This document shows positions 26,632 through 36,274 of a stretch of DNA of 48,917 bases, one piece after another. The DNA lies in contig JAJEGU010000078.1 of assembly GCA_022819645.1 (NCBI GenBank), positions 1-48,917 on the forward strand, in the 5' to 3' direction. How positions within the stretch are numbered: position 1 is the first letter of the stretch; the number at the start of each line of letters is the position of its first letter. The position numbers and the translations under genes were made by a program. This DNA is from Pseudomonadales bacterium. GTDB lineage: Bacteria; Pseudomonadota; Gammaproteobacteria; Pseudomonadales; Pseudohongiellaceae. Below the pieces are notes generated by a model. The model searched no databases. It was not told the DNA's origin and saw nothing but the letters and a program-made list of their open reading frames with translations.

Positions 26632-28805
26632 GTGAATATCCTGAAAATCTGATTAGCGATTTTCTTTTCAAGATTGATAATTTCAGCTTCAATCTGATCG
26701 AGTGGACGTGAGGATTTACCAATATAGAAATGACCATTGATCGGGATATCATAGCCAACCTTGGTCTTCGTGTAGTCGACCCAGGCATCGGGCACGTGGG
26801 GCAGGACTTCGCGCTTGATGTAGGTGTCGATATCGTCCCGGAAATCTGCTACCAATCGATCATTGGGCTTGTCCGGGCCAAAATCCAGCGGCAGAGGCAG
26901 CGCCGTGCCGGGCGGCAATGGGATATTCTCGGTGTCCCGAAGCTCGCTATCGGACTCCGGTCTGCCCTTGCCGTCCCGGCAAATCTCCGCCTCCCGGTCT
27001 CGTTGTCCAAGGGCCGCGAATATCGCTTTCTTTATCGGGGCAGGGATTTTGACATCGGTGGACTTCGCGGCCTCCAACACATCGCCTTCGAATGCCGCGC
27101 GGTCCATATATCGCCCGTTGCTTTCAAGCGTTCGGAGAAGGGTGCGAATCGCTCCCTGCCGCTTCCGCCCCTCCGCAGTCTCGCGTTGAATCAATACCTC
27201 GTCCTTGCGCTTTCTGGATTTCGCCAGATTGGCGAAAGCGGTCTGGTCTTCGAGTTTCGCGATGCGTTCCGGCGTCGTTTCGAAATTCATCCGTAAGGGG
27301 CGCTCAACCGTTACCTTGAGAAAACCGAATTCGCGATTCTCAAAAATACGGGAAATCACGCGAGTTTCCGTCTCGCCGTTGATTGACACACCGGCCGTTG
27401 CGCCGTCCTCATAGTTGCCGTAGACACGGGTAAGCTCGCGGATTTGCTCCTCGGAAATCTCGTTGCGCTTGTTGTTGAGGCTCTTCTTCATCTTCCGGAA
27501 GAAGCGCGTACCGTCAATAAGCTGCACCTTGCCGCGCCGCTCCGGCGGCTTGCGGTTCGTAACGAGCCAGACATACGTGAAAATACCGGTGTTGTAGAAA
27601 AGTTGATCCGGAAGCGCAACGATGGCGTCGAGCCAGTCGTTTTCGATGATCCAGCGGCGAATGTTGGACGGCCCCGATCCCGCTTCCCCCGAAAACAGCG
27701 GCGAGCCGTTGAAGACGATAGCAATCTTTGAACCGGTCTGATCCTCGTCTTCCTCATCGTAAGGATGCATTTTGGAGATCATGTGTTGAAGAAAGAGGAG
27801 CGACCCATCGTTGATGGCGGGAAGCCCAGCGCCGAAACGCCCTGAAAAACCCGTTGTATTGTGCTCGTGTTCGACAACGTTTTTCTGGTCTTTCCATTCG
27901 ACTCCAAAAGGCGGATTGGCCATCAGATAGTGGAAGCGCTCACCCTTGAAGCCGTCCCCCGTCTTGCCGTCGCCGAGAGTGTCGCCGAGTACGACGTTGG
28001 CCGCGTTCTCGTCCTTGATAAGCATGTCCGAGCAACATATTGCCCAGGATTCGTCGTTGTACTCCTGACCGTATAGTGCGAGTTTCGCTCTTTCATTCTG
28101 CGTGAGAATCAGTTTCTCGGATTCCGAGAGCATGCCGCCCGTACCGCAAGCCGGGTCGTAGATCGTGCGATAGATTCCGGGCTTGTAGACATCCTGTTCT
28201 CCGGTATAGATGAGGTTCGCCATAAGGCGAATGACCTCGCGGGGGGTGAAGTGGTCCCCGGCTTCTTCGTTGGCCTGCTCGTTGAAACGCATCACCAGAT
28301 GCTCGAAAAGATAGCCCATCTGAAGGTTGTCGATCCTGTCGGGATGCAGATCGACATCGGCCATCGCCTTGACGATAGTGAACAGACGGTTACTGGAGTC
28401 GAGCTTCTCGATCTGATCGGCGAACTTGAAACGCTCGAAAATGGTCCGGGCCGTTTCGGAGAAGCCATTGATGTACGACACGAGATTCGGAGCGATATTT
28501 TCGGCATCGCCGATCAACCGGGCAAACGTGTAGTCGCTTGTGTTGTAGAGTGGATGCTGTCGACCGGGATCGGCGGCCTTGCCGAGGAGGCGCTCCATGG
28601 CTTTTTCGGGAGTCTGCCTTGCTTCCAGTCGTTTGTGTTCCTTCAATACGGCATTCTTGGTCGGCTCCAGCACACAATCAAGCCGGCGCAACACGACCAT
28701 GGGAAGCATGACCAGACGATACTGGGGAGGTCTGAACGGCCCCCGTAACCGGTTCGCTATTTCCCAGATTTTTGACTTGAGTTCTTCGTGCGCTTGAACG
28801 TTCAC
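26628..28805 (-). CDS. hsdM: Type I restriction-modification DNA methyltransferase subunit
   Basis: 725 residues, an N6-adenine methyltransferase. The N-terminal helical HsdM_N domain spans about 1-160. Motif I is DPACGTGG (217-224) and the catalytic motif IV is NPPF (297-300). The C-terminal 250 residues (ERIAKLEDQTAFANL onward) are longer than in EcoKI-type HsdM and are likely the extended arm found in some type I subfamilies. The start is a GTG. It forms a coupled pair with hsdS by overlap. hsdR, which should complete the system, lies 3.8 kb away beyond an opposite-strand methyltransferase module. Confidence 0.93.
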   Translation of the reverse strand: MNVQAHEELKSKIWEIANRLRGPFRPPQYRLVMLPMVVLRRLDCVLEPTKNAVLKEHKRLEARQTPEKAMERLLGKAADPGRQHPLYNTSDYTFARLIGDAENIAPNLVSYINGFSETARTIFERFKFADQIEKLDSSNRLFTIVKAMADVDLHPDRIDNLQMGYLFEHLVMRFNEQANEEAGDHFTPREVIRLMANLIYTGEQDVYKPGIYRTIYDPACGTGGMLSESEKLILTQNERAKLALYGQEYNDESWAICCSDMLIKDENAANVVLGDTLGDGKTGDGFKGERFHYLMANPPFGVEWKDQKNVVEHEHNTTGFSGRFGAGLPAINDGSLLFLQHMISKMHPYDEEDEDQTGSKIAIVFNGSPLFSGEAGSGPSNIRRWIIENDWLDAIVALPDQLFYNTGIFTYVWLVTNRKPPERRGKVQLIDGTRFFRKMKKSLNNKRNEISEEQIRELTRVYGNYEDGATAGVSINGETETRVISRIFENREFGFLKVTVERPLRMNFETTPERIAKLEDQTAFANLAKSRKRKDEVLIQRETAEGRKRQGAIRTLLRTLESNGRYMDRAAFEGDVLEAAKSTDVKIPAPIKKAIFAALGQRDREAEICRDGKGRPESDSELRDTENIPLPPGTALPLPLDFGPDKPNDRLVADFRDDIDTYIKREVLPHVPDAWVDYTKTKVGYDIPINGHFYIGKSSRPLDQIEAEIINLEKKIANQIFRIFT

Positions 28806-28917
28806 AGACTTACTCGGTTAAATGGATCGGCTTGAACTTCCGAGCCTTGACGACGATACAGAATGGGCAAACGGGTCATTGCCGCGGGCGCAATGGCGGT
28901 TCCCGATACTCAAAAAA

Positions 28918-30156
28918 TTACCGCCCAAAGAATGAAAAAGCCGCCAAGAAGACTAGCGCGACCAAGAATAAGCTGCCCACCCATTTCAGGTATCGAAGCC
29001 AACTTGTAGAAGGCTCAGCGATTTCGGTTGCTGCCCGCTCTTCGTCTTCCACTCGAACACTTTCGCTACCGGCGACCCGAGTCGCATGAGCATCGTCTTC
29101 GGAATTCTGGCGGTCTCGTTCGATCCCCATTTTGGCATGAAGACTGTCGTAGTCGTCTGTGCGCGCGGACCTGAACGAGCGGAAATACTCCATCATCTCA
29201 TTTTCTGATTTCGGATCGGGCAGATCGGGGCATTCCTCGAAGCTTTGCTGAAGATTGTGGTGGACCAGGTCGCGAACAACAATCCGCCGCCGTTCGTGCC
29301 ATCTCCTGGCGAACTGCTCATCCCACATCCACTGTTCGTTAGCCAATCCAATGAGGCCCTGGATCAGTCGGGCGAAAAACCGGGAGCCGACTACAACATA
29401 AGGACGGCCTGGTTCGTGGTCCCGGGCGCTGTAGTGCGCCCACCTCATGTTGCGGCGACCGTAGTACACAGCGTCCGCCTTGGCGAGAAACTCAGCGAAG
29501 TTCCGGCAAGGCAGCCTGGAGAAATCAGAGTCTCCTTCTTCAAGCCCCAAAATCTGTCCGATGTCAGAGTGGTCCATTGTGATCTCTGCTCCATGCCGGA
29601 GCCTTCCTGTTCGGGCCTCTCTGAACGGAGTGTCTTCGATGAACATGAATTGGTAACAGCATTCGCCATCAACGATCATATCGACAATCCCTTTGTGCAA
29701 GGCGGTCTGATAGATGGATTCGAACGAATCTTGCACCTCCTCCCCGCTCAATCCGGGCTTAGTCTCTACGGAGTTCAGGATGTCTTCATACAGAGAGGTC
29801 AGGCTGTGGGTGCGGCGGTCTTCTCCCATCTGAGCGCGAGACACTCCGGGGTATTCGCGACCGCGAATCCTGTTGTACATCCTTGCGTAGGCAACTTGAA
29901 GAGTTGTTTCAAGCGCCTTGCCGGCATGGAAAACAATCAAACCGTCGCACTCGCGCCTTTGCGCGTCAAGTTGCGTGTCACGGTCTGGATCACTGGACGT
30001 ATTGACCGTGCGTCCGACTCCGAAAGATAACGAATCGCGTTTCGCAACTTGCCAGAACATCTGTTCAATGGCGGCCTGTATGCTTTCAACCATGGCGTCG
30101 AGCCGGTCGGAACCGGCCTCGCCTGTTGGAGTCTGCAACCACTGCATCTGTGTCAC
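28918..30156 (-). CDS. Unknown protein with a C-terminal membrane anchor, in the defence island
   Basis: 412 residues; no family recognised. The soluble N-terminal part (about 1-385) has helix-rich stretches such as FHAGKALETTLQVAYARMY. Residues about 320-385 are strongly charged (SENEMMEYFRSFRSARTDDY and an acidic linker), and a single hydrophobic helix near the end (YLKWVGSLFLVALVFLAAF) predicts a tail-anchored protein facing the cytoplasm. An R-x5-H (RNMRWAH) could suggest a HEPN-type RNase but is too short to claim. GTG 30156 or ATG 30147 may be the start. It precedes hsdM in the same direction by 112 bases. Confidence 0.6.
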   Translation of the reverse strand: MTQMQWLQTPTGEAGSDRLDAMVESIQAAIEQMFWQVAKRDSLSFGVGRTVNTSSDPDRDTQLDAQRRECDGLIVFHAGKALETTLQVAYARMYNRIRGREYPGVSRAQMGEDRRTHSLTSLYEDILNSVETKPGLSGEEVQDSFESIYQTALHKGIVDMIVDGECCYQFMFIEDTPFREARTGRLRHGAEITMDHSDIGQILGLEEGDSDFSRLPCRNFAEFLAKADAVYYGRRNMRWAHYSARDHEPGRPYVVVGSRFFARLIQGLIGLANEQWMWDEQFARRWHERRRIVVRDLVHHNLQQSFEECPDLPDPKSENEMMEYFRSFRSARTDDYDSLHAKMGIERDRQNSEDDAHATRVAGSESVRVEDEERAATEIAEPSTSWLRYLKWVGSLFLVALVFLAAFSFFGR

Positions 30157-30191
30157 TGATTTCCGGTCAAGCTAAATGCTTCGCTCAAACG

Positions 30192-32330
30192 TTAATTCGG
30201 CAAACGATAGGCAACCAGGGCGCCGGGGAAATCGGTGCGCGAGCTGCCGATCTGCACGACGATGTACTGCCGGCCGTCATGCATGTAACTCATCAGGCCA
30301 TACTGGCCGGGAGCGGGAAGCGGAACGCTGGCCAGCACTTCGCCGCTGGTCTTGTCGCGCGCGTTCAGCGTCAGCGGTCCGTCGGGCTCCATCTGGGCCA
30401 TGCCTTCGCTCAGCGCCCGGGCCTGGACCAGGATTTCCGGCGTCGCCATCTGGATCGACCAGCCCTCGCCGCCGCTGTTCGGAATGTCCACGCCGGCCAG
30501 CAACGGATGATTGCGGATCGCCGCGCGGGTTTCGCCTACGGGAACGGACCAGAGCTTGTCGCCGGAGTTCATCTGGTAGGCGGTAAGCTGATTGTGCATC
30601 GGCTTGAAAACGGGCAAACCTTCGATGGTCGGCAAACCTCCGCCGCCGCCCGGCAACCAGTCCACCACGGTGCGGCCGGTGGTCGGCGTGCTGTTCGGCG
30701 TTGCGCCGCCTTCGCCCGGCTCGGGGTAGTTCGGATTGTCGCGGTCGACGCCGTTGGTCGGCCGCATGAAGCCCGGCGCGCTGCAACTGCGGCGGTGGGA
30801 ATTGAACATCATGCCGGAGATCGGATCGGCCGTTGGCGGATGCGGAATGATGTTGCCGCCGCCCTGGCAGCCGACGTTGTTGATCCAGGGGCCGTCATAG
30901 CCCTGCGGCAGCGCCGGCACGTAGAGCCCGCCGAGCCGGTAGCCGTTCAGAATGACCTGGGCCTGTTCGCGCAATTCCGGCGTGTAATCCATGATGAATT
31001 CGTCGGTGATGCCGTCGATGACGATCCGGTCCACGGGTTCGGGCCGGGTGGGATAGGGCTGGGTGAGCGAGGTGTAATTGCCGGGCACTTCGGTCTGGAT
31101 GACTTCGCGGTCCTCGATGGGCCAGATCGGTTCGCCGTTTTCACGATTGAAAGCGAAGATCAGGCCCTGCTTGGTGTTCTGGATCGCCGCCGGAATCGCC
31201 CTGCCGTCGACATTGAGGTTCATGAGAATAGGCGCCGCCGGCAGATCGTAGTTCCACTGGTCGCTGCGATGGATCTGGAAGTGCCAGGCGCGTTCGCCGG
31301 TAGCGACGTCGAGTACGAGCAGGCTGCCGCCGAAGAGATTGTCGCCGGGCCGGTGGCCGGTATAGGACTGCACCGTGGAGGCGTTGGTCACCATATAGAC
31401 CAGGCCGAGGTCGGGGTCCGCCGAAGCTGGCGCCCAGGTCGAGATGTCGCCGGAAAAACGCCAGGCGTCGTTGTGCCAGGTCTCGTTGCCGATCTCGCCG
31501 GGCCGGGGGATGACGTGAAATTTCCACAGATTCTCGCCGGTGGCGGCGTCGAAGCCCATGATGTCGCCGGGCACGTTCTCGATGCGCGTCTGGCCGTAAC
31601 TTGGCTGGTGGCCGACCAGCGTCACCACCACGCCGTTGACGACGATGGGCGGTGCGGAGGCCGTGACCATGCCGAGTTCGCGCGGTATGCCGTAGTCGGG
31701 ATCGTATTCCCCGCCCGCGGTCACGTAATCTTCCCATGGGCCCCAACCGTCCACCAGCCAGGGAATCAGGTCGACCACTCCGGATTCCGGAAATCCGCCG
31801 ACGGGAAAGGCGGAGCCCCAGTTTTCCAGCGGGCGTCCGGTCTTGGCGTCGAGCGCCCAAAGAAAGAAGCCCGGCGTGGTGATATAGATCACGCCGCGAC
31901 CGTCGATCTCGCCGTAGGTCACGCCCTTGCCGTAGGCCTGGCGCGGCGAACGCTGATGGCGGATCGATTCGGGCTCGCGGAAGGTCCACAGGGTTTCGCC
32001 GGTGGCCGGATCGATGGCCACGACCTGGCGCCGGGGTGTGGCTACCGTATACAGGATGCCGTCGACATAGATCGGCGTGGAGCGCGAGAAGTAATCCAGG
32101 TTCGGGCCGAAGTTGTCGCTGCGCCAGATCCAGGCCTGTTCGAGATCGCCGAAATTTTCGGCGTTGATCTGGTCGTTCGGCGTATATCGCGTATGTCCGA
32201 TATCGCCGCCGAGATAGCGCCATTCGCCATTCTCGGTGCCGGTGAGCTGTTGCGCCTGGGCAGCGCCCGCCATTGACAGGGCCGATAGCAGGATCAGCCC
32301 GGATATCGTGTGCGACTTGCGATGCTTCAT
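30192..32330 (-). CDS. PQQ-dependent dehydrogenase-like exported beta-propeller protein
   Basis: About 712 residues. Signal peptide ISGLILLSALSMAGAAQAQQ, then an eight-bladed quinoprotein propeller: GEWRYLGGDIGHTRYTP near the N-terminus, YTVATPRRQVVAIDPATGET, GRGVIYITTPGFFLWALDAK and TKQGLIFAFNRENGEPIW. These are typical of glucose/quinate-type PQQ dehydrogenases, without a visible cytochrome c motif (no CxxCH). PQQ residues were not checked one by one. GGAGGGACACAG precedes the ATG. A second copy lies at 39302-41458. The 116-base gap to the next gene upstream contains no other gene. Confidence 0.82.
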   Translation of the reverse strand: MKHRKSHTISGLILLSALSMAGAAQAQQLTGTENGEWRYLGGDIGHTRYTPNDQINAENFGDLEQAWIWRSDNFGPNLDYFSRSTPIYVDGILYTVATPRRQVVAIDPATGETLWTFREPESIRHQRSPRQAYGKGVTYGEIDGRGVIYITTPGFFLWALDAKTGRPLENWGSAFPVGGFPESGVVDLIPWLVDGWGPWEDYVTAGGEYDPDYGIPRELGMVTASAPPIVVNGVVVTLVGHQPSYGQTRIENVPGDIMGFDAATGENLWKFHVIPRPGEIGNETWHNDAWRFSGDISTWAPASADPDLGLVYMVTNASTVQSYTGHRPGDNLFGGSLLVLDVATGERAWHFQIHRSDQWNYDLPAAPILMNLNVDGRAIPAAIQNTKQGLIFAFNRENGEPIWPIEDREVIQTEVPGNYTSLTQPYPTRPEPVDRIVIDGITDEFIMDYTPELREQAQVILNGYRLGGLYVPALPQGYDGPWINNVGCQGGGNIIPHPPTADPISGMMFNSHRRSCSAPGFMRPTNGVDRDNPNYPEPGEGGATPNSTPTTGRTVVDWLPGGGGGLPTIEGLPVFKPMHNQLTAYQMNSGDKLWSVPVGETRAAIRNHPLLAGVDIPNSGGEGWSIQMATPEILVQARALSEGMAQMEPDGPLTLNARDKTSGEVLASVPLPAPGQYGLMSYMHDGRQYIVVQIGSSRTDFPGALVAYRLPN

Positions 32331-32446
32331 TCTGTGTCCCTCCTCATTCGCCGGGATGGCACGGGGATGCCCCGGCGGAACCGACCATCGAGAGTAAAAG
32401 TTAAAAACCGGAATGTCCACGATTGAAACCGCTGCTGCCGCCCCCG

Positions 32447-33886
32447 TCAGCGCGTCAGCCGGCGCCAGCCGATGACGATCGAGGTGACGGAAAAGCCGAG
32501 ACCCGCAAGACTGAGCAGGATTACCGTCAGATCCCACAGCGGCCGGCTGTCCCGCAGGAACTGGAAGTCGAGGCTGTGCAAGCCGTTGAACAGCCATCTT
32601 TCCAGCCTGCCGCGGCGGGTCAGCCGGTTGACCACTTCTCCCGTGAGCGCGTTGATGTGATACCAGGTCGCTTCCGCGTCGTCGAAGCGGGCGCGGTAGG
32701 CCGGCAGGGGCTGGCGCATGAAGTGCCGGGAATAGTAGTAATCGTCGTGGGATTCGAGCAATTCGAGACTGGTCAGGCTGGAACCGGCGAGCAGTTGTGG
32801 CACTGCGCCTCTGATCCTGGCGGCGACGTCCGGCTGCCGGTCCGGGCCGAAATCCGCGAGCCGCTCTCCCGAGGCGAGCGTGCTGACGCTATACGGCTGT
32901 CCTCCCAGATAGAGCCAGTTTACTTCCCTGATGGGCGCGCCGGCGGCGGCCGGCAGGGAAAAGTCGCTCAGGCGCAGCGAGAGCTGGCCCTGGTAGCGGG
33001 CGATCTGCGGCAGCGGGGAAGTGGCGGGAGCGAACACGCCCCAGGGGCTGACCGACATCAGCCCGCTGAACAGGAAAGTGGCGATGAATACCACGCAGCA
33101 AAGTCCGCCGATGTGATGCCATTTCATGATCCCGGCGTATGGGCCGAGCTTGCGGTTCCCGTTGCGCGCGAACGGGCGCAATTGCAACACGCCGATAACG
33201 GCGCCGGTGGCTAGCGACACCAGCCCGATCACGGACAGCCAGATGATGAGTTGCAGCCAGAACCCGGAAAACTGCCGGATCGCCAGCGGATAGATCCAGT
33301 GGACGGTGGAGCCGGGCCAGTTCCAGAACCGCTCCCGGCCGGTGGTGTCGCGCACCACGCGGCCGTCGCGGTCGGATATGTAAAGCACCGTGCCCGCGTC
33401 GTCGTTGAGCGCCACCTTGTGCAGCGGCCGCGATGGATTGAGCGAGGCCGTGATGGTCCACTGGTCGATTTCGATCAAGCCGAGGTGTTCCGGTTCGGCC
33501 GGGCCCGAGCGCAATCCCGAAGCCGCCGCGACCGCCATGGCGCCTTGCTCCCCCAGCCGGTCCAGCGGCTCTCCGGTATCGGCGAAAACAGTGGCCGAGT
33601 AGCCATCGACCGCGCCGAACCGATAAACGGGCCGATCCGCGAGCATGGCGAGGCTGAGAGACTGCCAGGCGGTGATCTCTCCCGCTCTCCGGGCGGCCTC
33701 GAACGGCGTCAGTTCGACCCGGTCCCGTTCCAGGTCCGGATGCGCCGCCACGGATTCGGGGTAGGTCAGTTCGGGATAGTCGACGTACATCATGACGATG
33801 CCCGAAGCGAACCAGAGCGCGAACAGCAGGCACATGCCGATGCCGATCCAGCGATGGGTGAGAAACAGCGGACGCTTCCAGTTCAT
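32447..33886 (-). CDS. PepSY-associated membrane protein
   Basis: About 479 residues with PepSY_TM architecture: a first helix pair (FLTHRWIGIGMCLLFALWFASGIVMMYV), a large periplasmic part with PepSY-like repeats (LTPFEAARRAGEI, ADTGEPLDRLG), central helices (FWLQLIIWLSVIGLVSLATGAVIGVLQ), a GLCCVVFIATFLFSGLMS helix and a C-terminal helix. Such proteins are often linked to iron uptake or redox systems, but the substrate is unknown. ATG 33886 lies inside the stop of the upstream glycosyltransferase gene (TCAT overlap), so expression is coupled. Confidence 0.8.
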   Translation of the reverse strand: MNWKRPLFLTHRWIGIGMCLLFALWFASGIVMMYVDYPELTYPESVAAHPDLERDRVELTPFEAARRAGEITAWQSLSLAMLADRPVYRFGAVDGYSATVFADTGEPLDRLGEQGAMAVAAASGLRSGPAEPEHLGLIEIDQWTITASLNPSRPLHKVALNDDAGTVLYISDRDGRVVRDTTGRERFWNWPGSTVHWIYPLAIRQFSGFWLQLIIWLSVIGLVSLATGAVIGVLQLRPFARNGNRKLGPYAGIMKWHHIGGLCCVVFIATFLFSGLMSVSPWGVFAPATSPLPQIARYQGQLSLRLSDFSLPAAAGAPIREVNWLYLGGQPYSVSTLASGERLADFGPDRQPDVAARIRGAVPQLLAGSSLTSLELLESHDDYYYSRHFMRQPLPAYRARFDDAEATWYHINALTGEVVNRLTRRGRLERWLFNGLHSLDFQFLRDSRPLWDLTVILLSLAGLGFSVTSIVIGWRRLTR

Positions 33887-34833
33887 GGGATTTTCGAACG
33901 GCCGGGGAGCACAATCATCGAATCCCGCCTGTTGCGCAACAGATGGAAAACGACTCGTTGCGGCAATCCCGGGCGCAGGCGGAGCAGGGAACACAGCCAC
34001 AGGCCCCGGCGCTGCGCGGGGGAAAGCGTGACTCGGTACTGCGCCAGGAATGCCCGGGCTTGCCGGCCCACTTCCAGCAGGTGCGGGTTGGCGCCCGCCG
34101 TGAGCAGCCTGCGCCAGTGGCTCAGCCGCGTGAGTCTGGCGGGAACATGGCGGCTGGCGCCAATGGTATTGGCGCCGTGCTGGCGATAGCGGACCGTGGC
34201 TTCTTCGCTGAATGCGAGCCTGCCGAAAGCGCTGGCGGTCAGGGCGAGCCACCAGTCGTGCATGATGGCCTCGGAGGGGATGGGCAGGGCCCGCCGCGCC
34301 AGCGCCGCATTGAACAGCGCGGCGCAGCCGGTCACCAGATTGCTCATGGTCAGGTCGATGAAGCCGTTGCGCGCCGTGTCGAGCCCCTGATAGGCGACGA
34401 ATGACGGCGCAATGGACCGGTTGGCGGCGGATACGACTTCCAGATCGCTGTGCACCAGCACCGGAATCGCGGTTTCCCCGGCCTCGGTCTGTTCCATGAG
34501 GGCCATCTGCCGCTCGATCTTGTCCTCGTGCCAGATGTCGTCCTGGTCGCAGAACATCAGATAGGCCGGGTCGATATCCAGGGCATGTTCCAGCAGGCGG
34601 GCGAAACTGCCGCGGGCGCCGAGGTTGGCGCCCTCATCGGCCAACAGGCGGAAATGCCGGGGATTGCTCCGGGCATAGTCTTCCAGCAGGGCGCGGCTGC
34701 CATCGCGGGAACCATCGTCCCGCGCCACGATGAGGAAGTCCCGCCGGGTCTGGCGCAGCAGCGAATCGAGTTGCTCGGCGAGATAGCGCTCGCCGTTGTA
34801 GGTCGAAAGCAGGATGGCAAGCGGCGCGGCCAT
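33883..34833 (-). CDS. Family 2 glycosyltransferase
   Basis: 316 residues, GT-A fold. PLAILLSTYNGERYLAEQLD at the start, RDDGSRDGS (nucleotide-binding Asp) near residues 38-46, and LMFCDQDDIWHEDK (D-x-D metal site) about 90. The pattern is that of rhamnan/O-antigen rhamnosyltransferases. The C-terminal basic tail lacks a membrane anchor. It lies four bases downstream of another family-2 enzyme and overlaps the PepSY gene. Donor sugar and acceptor are not shown by sequence. Confidence 0.85.
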   Translation of the reverse strand: MAAPLAILLSTYNGERYLAEQLDSLLRQTRRDFLIVARDDGSRDGSRALLEDYARSNPRHFRLLADEGANLGARGSFARLLEHALDIDPAYLMFCDQDDIWHEDKIERQMALMEQTEAGETAIPVLVHSDLEVVSAANRSIAPSFVAYQGLDTARNGFIDLTMSNLVTGCAALFNAALARRALPIPSEAIMHDWWLALTASAFGRLAFSEEATVRYRQHGANTIGASRHVPARLTRLSHWRRLLTAGANPHLLEVGRQARAFLAQYRVTLSPAQRRGLWLCSLLRLRPGLPQRVVFHLLRNRRDSMIVLPGRSKIP

Positions 34834-34836
34834 GGC

Positions 34837-35745
34837 TCACTGCAATCGGCGATGGTCGCGGATGCCGGCGCTGATGTGTTTCCAGTATTCGCCGCGCCGG
34901 GGGGAACTGAGCAACAGCCAGCCGGCCTTGAGGGTGAAGCGGACGATATCCCGGGCTTTCCAGCCAATGGGGGAATAGCTTCGGGTATACAGGTGCATCC
35001 GGTTGCGGCTCGAATAATAGGTCCGCGACGGCTTGTGCTGGGCCATGTACCCCGCCCGCACCAGGGGATTGAGGCTGCGTTCGCCGATCAGGTGGTAAAG
35101 GATCGCATTGTTCGTCCCCACCAGGTCATAACCCATGGAACGCGCGCGGAAGCACCATTCCAGGTCCACATTGTCGATGAAGTAGTCCTCCCGCATCAGG
35201 CCGATTTCGGACAGGTGCCCGGCGACAAGCATGGTGCCCGAGGTGATCAGGAAATCGGCGACAAAATGCGAGCCGCTGCCGGCGTAGGCCTGGTCGGTGC
35301 GATGCCAGAGGCGATTGAAAAGCTTGAAAGGCGTCTGGCGGCTGGTCTGGGGATTGATGATGCGCGGGCCGAGCGCCGCTATTTTCCTGCCGCTGTGTTC
35401 CCGCACTTCCCGATAGGCCGCCACCATGCGTTCGATATAGGACTCGCACAGGCTGCTGTCCTGGTCGAACAGGAAGATGTAGCGGAATCCTTCCTGCCGG
35501 GCCCGGTCGATGCCGATATTGAGCGCCCGCGCCAGACCCTCGTTCCGCTCGCGCCTGATGATGCCCAGGCATTTTTCGTACACCGTGATCGACTCTTCCA
35601 GCCGGCCGATTTCGGGTGAGCCGTTGTCCACCACCACAAACGGGGTTTCCCGGTTCAACTGGCCCAGCATGGTCAGCAAAGGGGTGATGTCCGGGTGGAA
35701 GGTCACCACGATGGCGCAGGTTTCGCTGGCGAGCGGGGTATCCAT
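34837..35745 (-). CDS. Family 2 glycosyltransferase, rhamnosyltransferase-like
   Basis: 302 residues. CAIVVTFHPDITPLLTML, VVVDNGSPE, a D-x-D-type IFLFDQDSSL at about 95, and the EDYFIDNVDLEWCFRARSMG region common to RfbF-type rhamnosyltransferases. The C-terminus (TYYSSRNRMHLY) also fits this group. It starts immediately upstream of the other glycosyltransferase and ends three bases before it. Its own upstream neighbour ends one base beyond its start codon. This is an envelope-polysaccharide operon; the sugar is inferred from the family only. Confidence 0.85.
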   Translation of the reverse strand: MDTPLASETCAIVVTFHPDITPLLTMLGQLNRETPFVVVDNGSPEIGRLEESITVYEKCLGIIRRERNEGLARALNIGIDRARQEGFRYIFLFDQDSSLCESYIERMVAAYREVREHSGRKIAALGPRIINPQTSRQTPFKLFNRLWHRTDQAYAGSGSHFVADFLITSGTMLVAGHLSEIGLMREDYFIDNVDLEWCFRARSMGYDLVGTNNAILYHLIGERSLNPLVRAGYMAQHKPSRTYYSSRNRMHLYTRSYSPIGWKARDIVRFTLKAGWLLLSSPRRGEYWKHISAGIRDHRRLQ

Positions 35746-35746
35746 G

Positions 35747-36259
35747 TCAGGTCGAGACGGCCTCGGGCATGTCCGCCGGGATATCGATGTTCCGCGAGCC
35801 CAGCGCGGCCATGACGAAATAGCACAGGGAAGCGATGCCGAAACTCAGGCCCGCCACGACGCCGGCGTCGAGAATCCCCCGCCAGGGCTGGGGCAACTGC
35901 CGGGCGATGGCGATGAAACAGAGAATCATTACCGTCAGCCCGATGGTGGCGAGCCTGCGACGCCGGGTGGCGTGCACGAATCCCATGCAGAACAGCGGCG
36001 CCAGCAAGACCAGCCCCGGCGCCGGATTGCGCCACAAGTACTGCGCCCGCACCACTACCCGCGGCGCAAAGCCCAGGTGAAACCCCTTGTAGCCTTCGGC
36101 ATAGATCATGTACCCCACGCTAAAGACCAGCGCCGCCCAATGCAACACCCCCAGGGACAAATGCATCAATTCCAGCGCATAGGACGCCAGTCGCCAAACC
36201 GCAAAAACCAGCAAGGCCACTACGCCCCCCACCCCCCAAACCATTCCGACAACTCTCAC
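35747..36259 (-). CDS. Small multi-pass membrane protein of unknown function
   Basis: 170 residues with about four hydrophobic helices (VWGVGGVVALLVFAVW, LGVLHWAALVFSVGYMIY, GLVLLAPLFCMGFVHA, GLTVMILCFIAIA) and a recognisable loop YAEGYKGFHLGFAPRVVVRA. It is the first gene of the glycosyltransferase run and ends directly before the rhamnosyltransferase-like gene, so they are probably co-transcribed. The start is a GTG at 36259; an ATG 15 bases downstream is an alternative. No named family is recognised. Confidence 0.65.
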   Translation of the reverse strand: MRVVGMVWGVGGVVALLVFAVWRLASYALELMHLSLGVLHWAALVFSVGYMIYAEGYKGFHLGFAPRVVVRAQYLWRNPAPGLVLLAPLFCMGFVHATRRRRLATIGLTVMILCFIAIARQLPQPWRGILDAGVVAGLSFGIASLCYFVMAALGSRNIDIPADMPEAVST

Positions 36260-36274
36260 CGGTATGCAGCCCGA

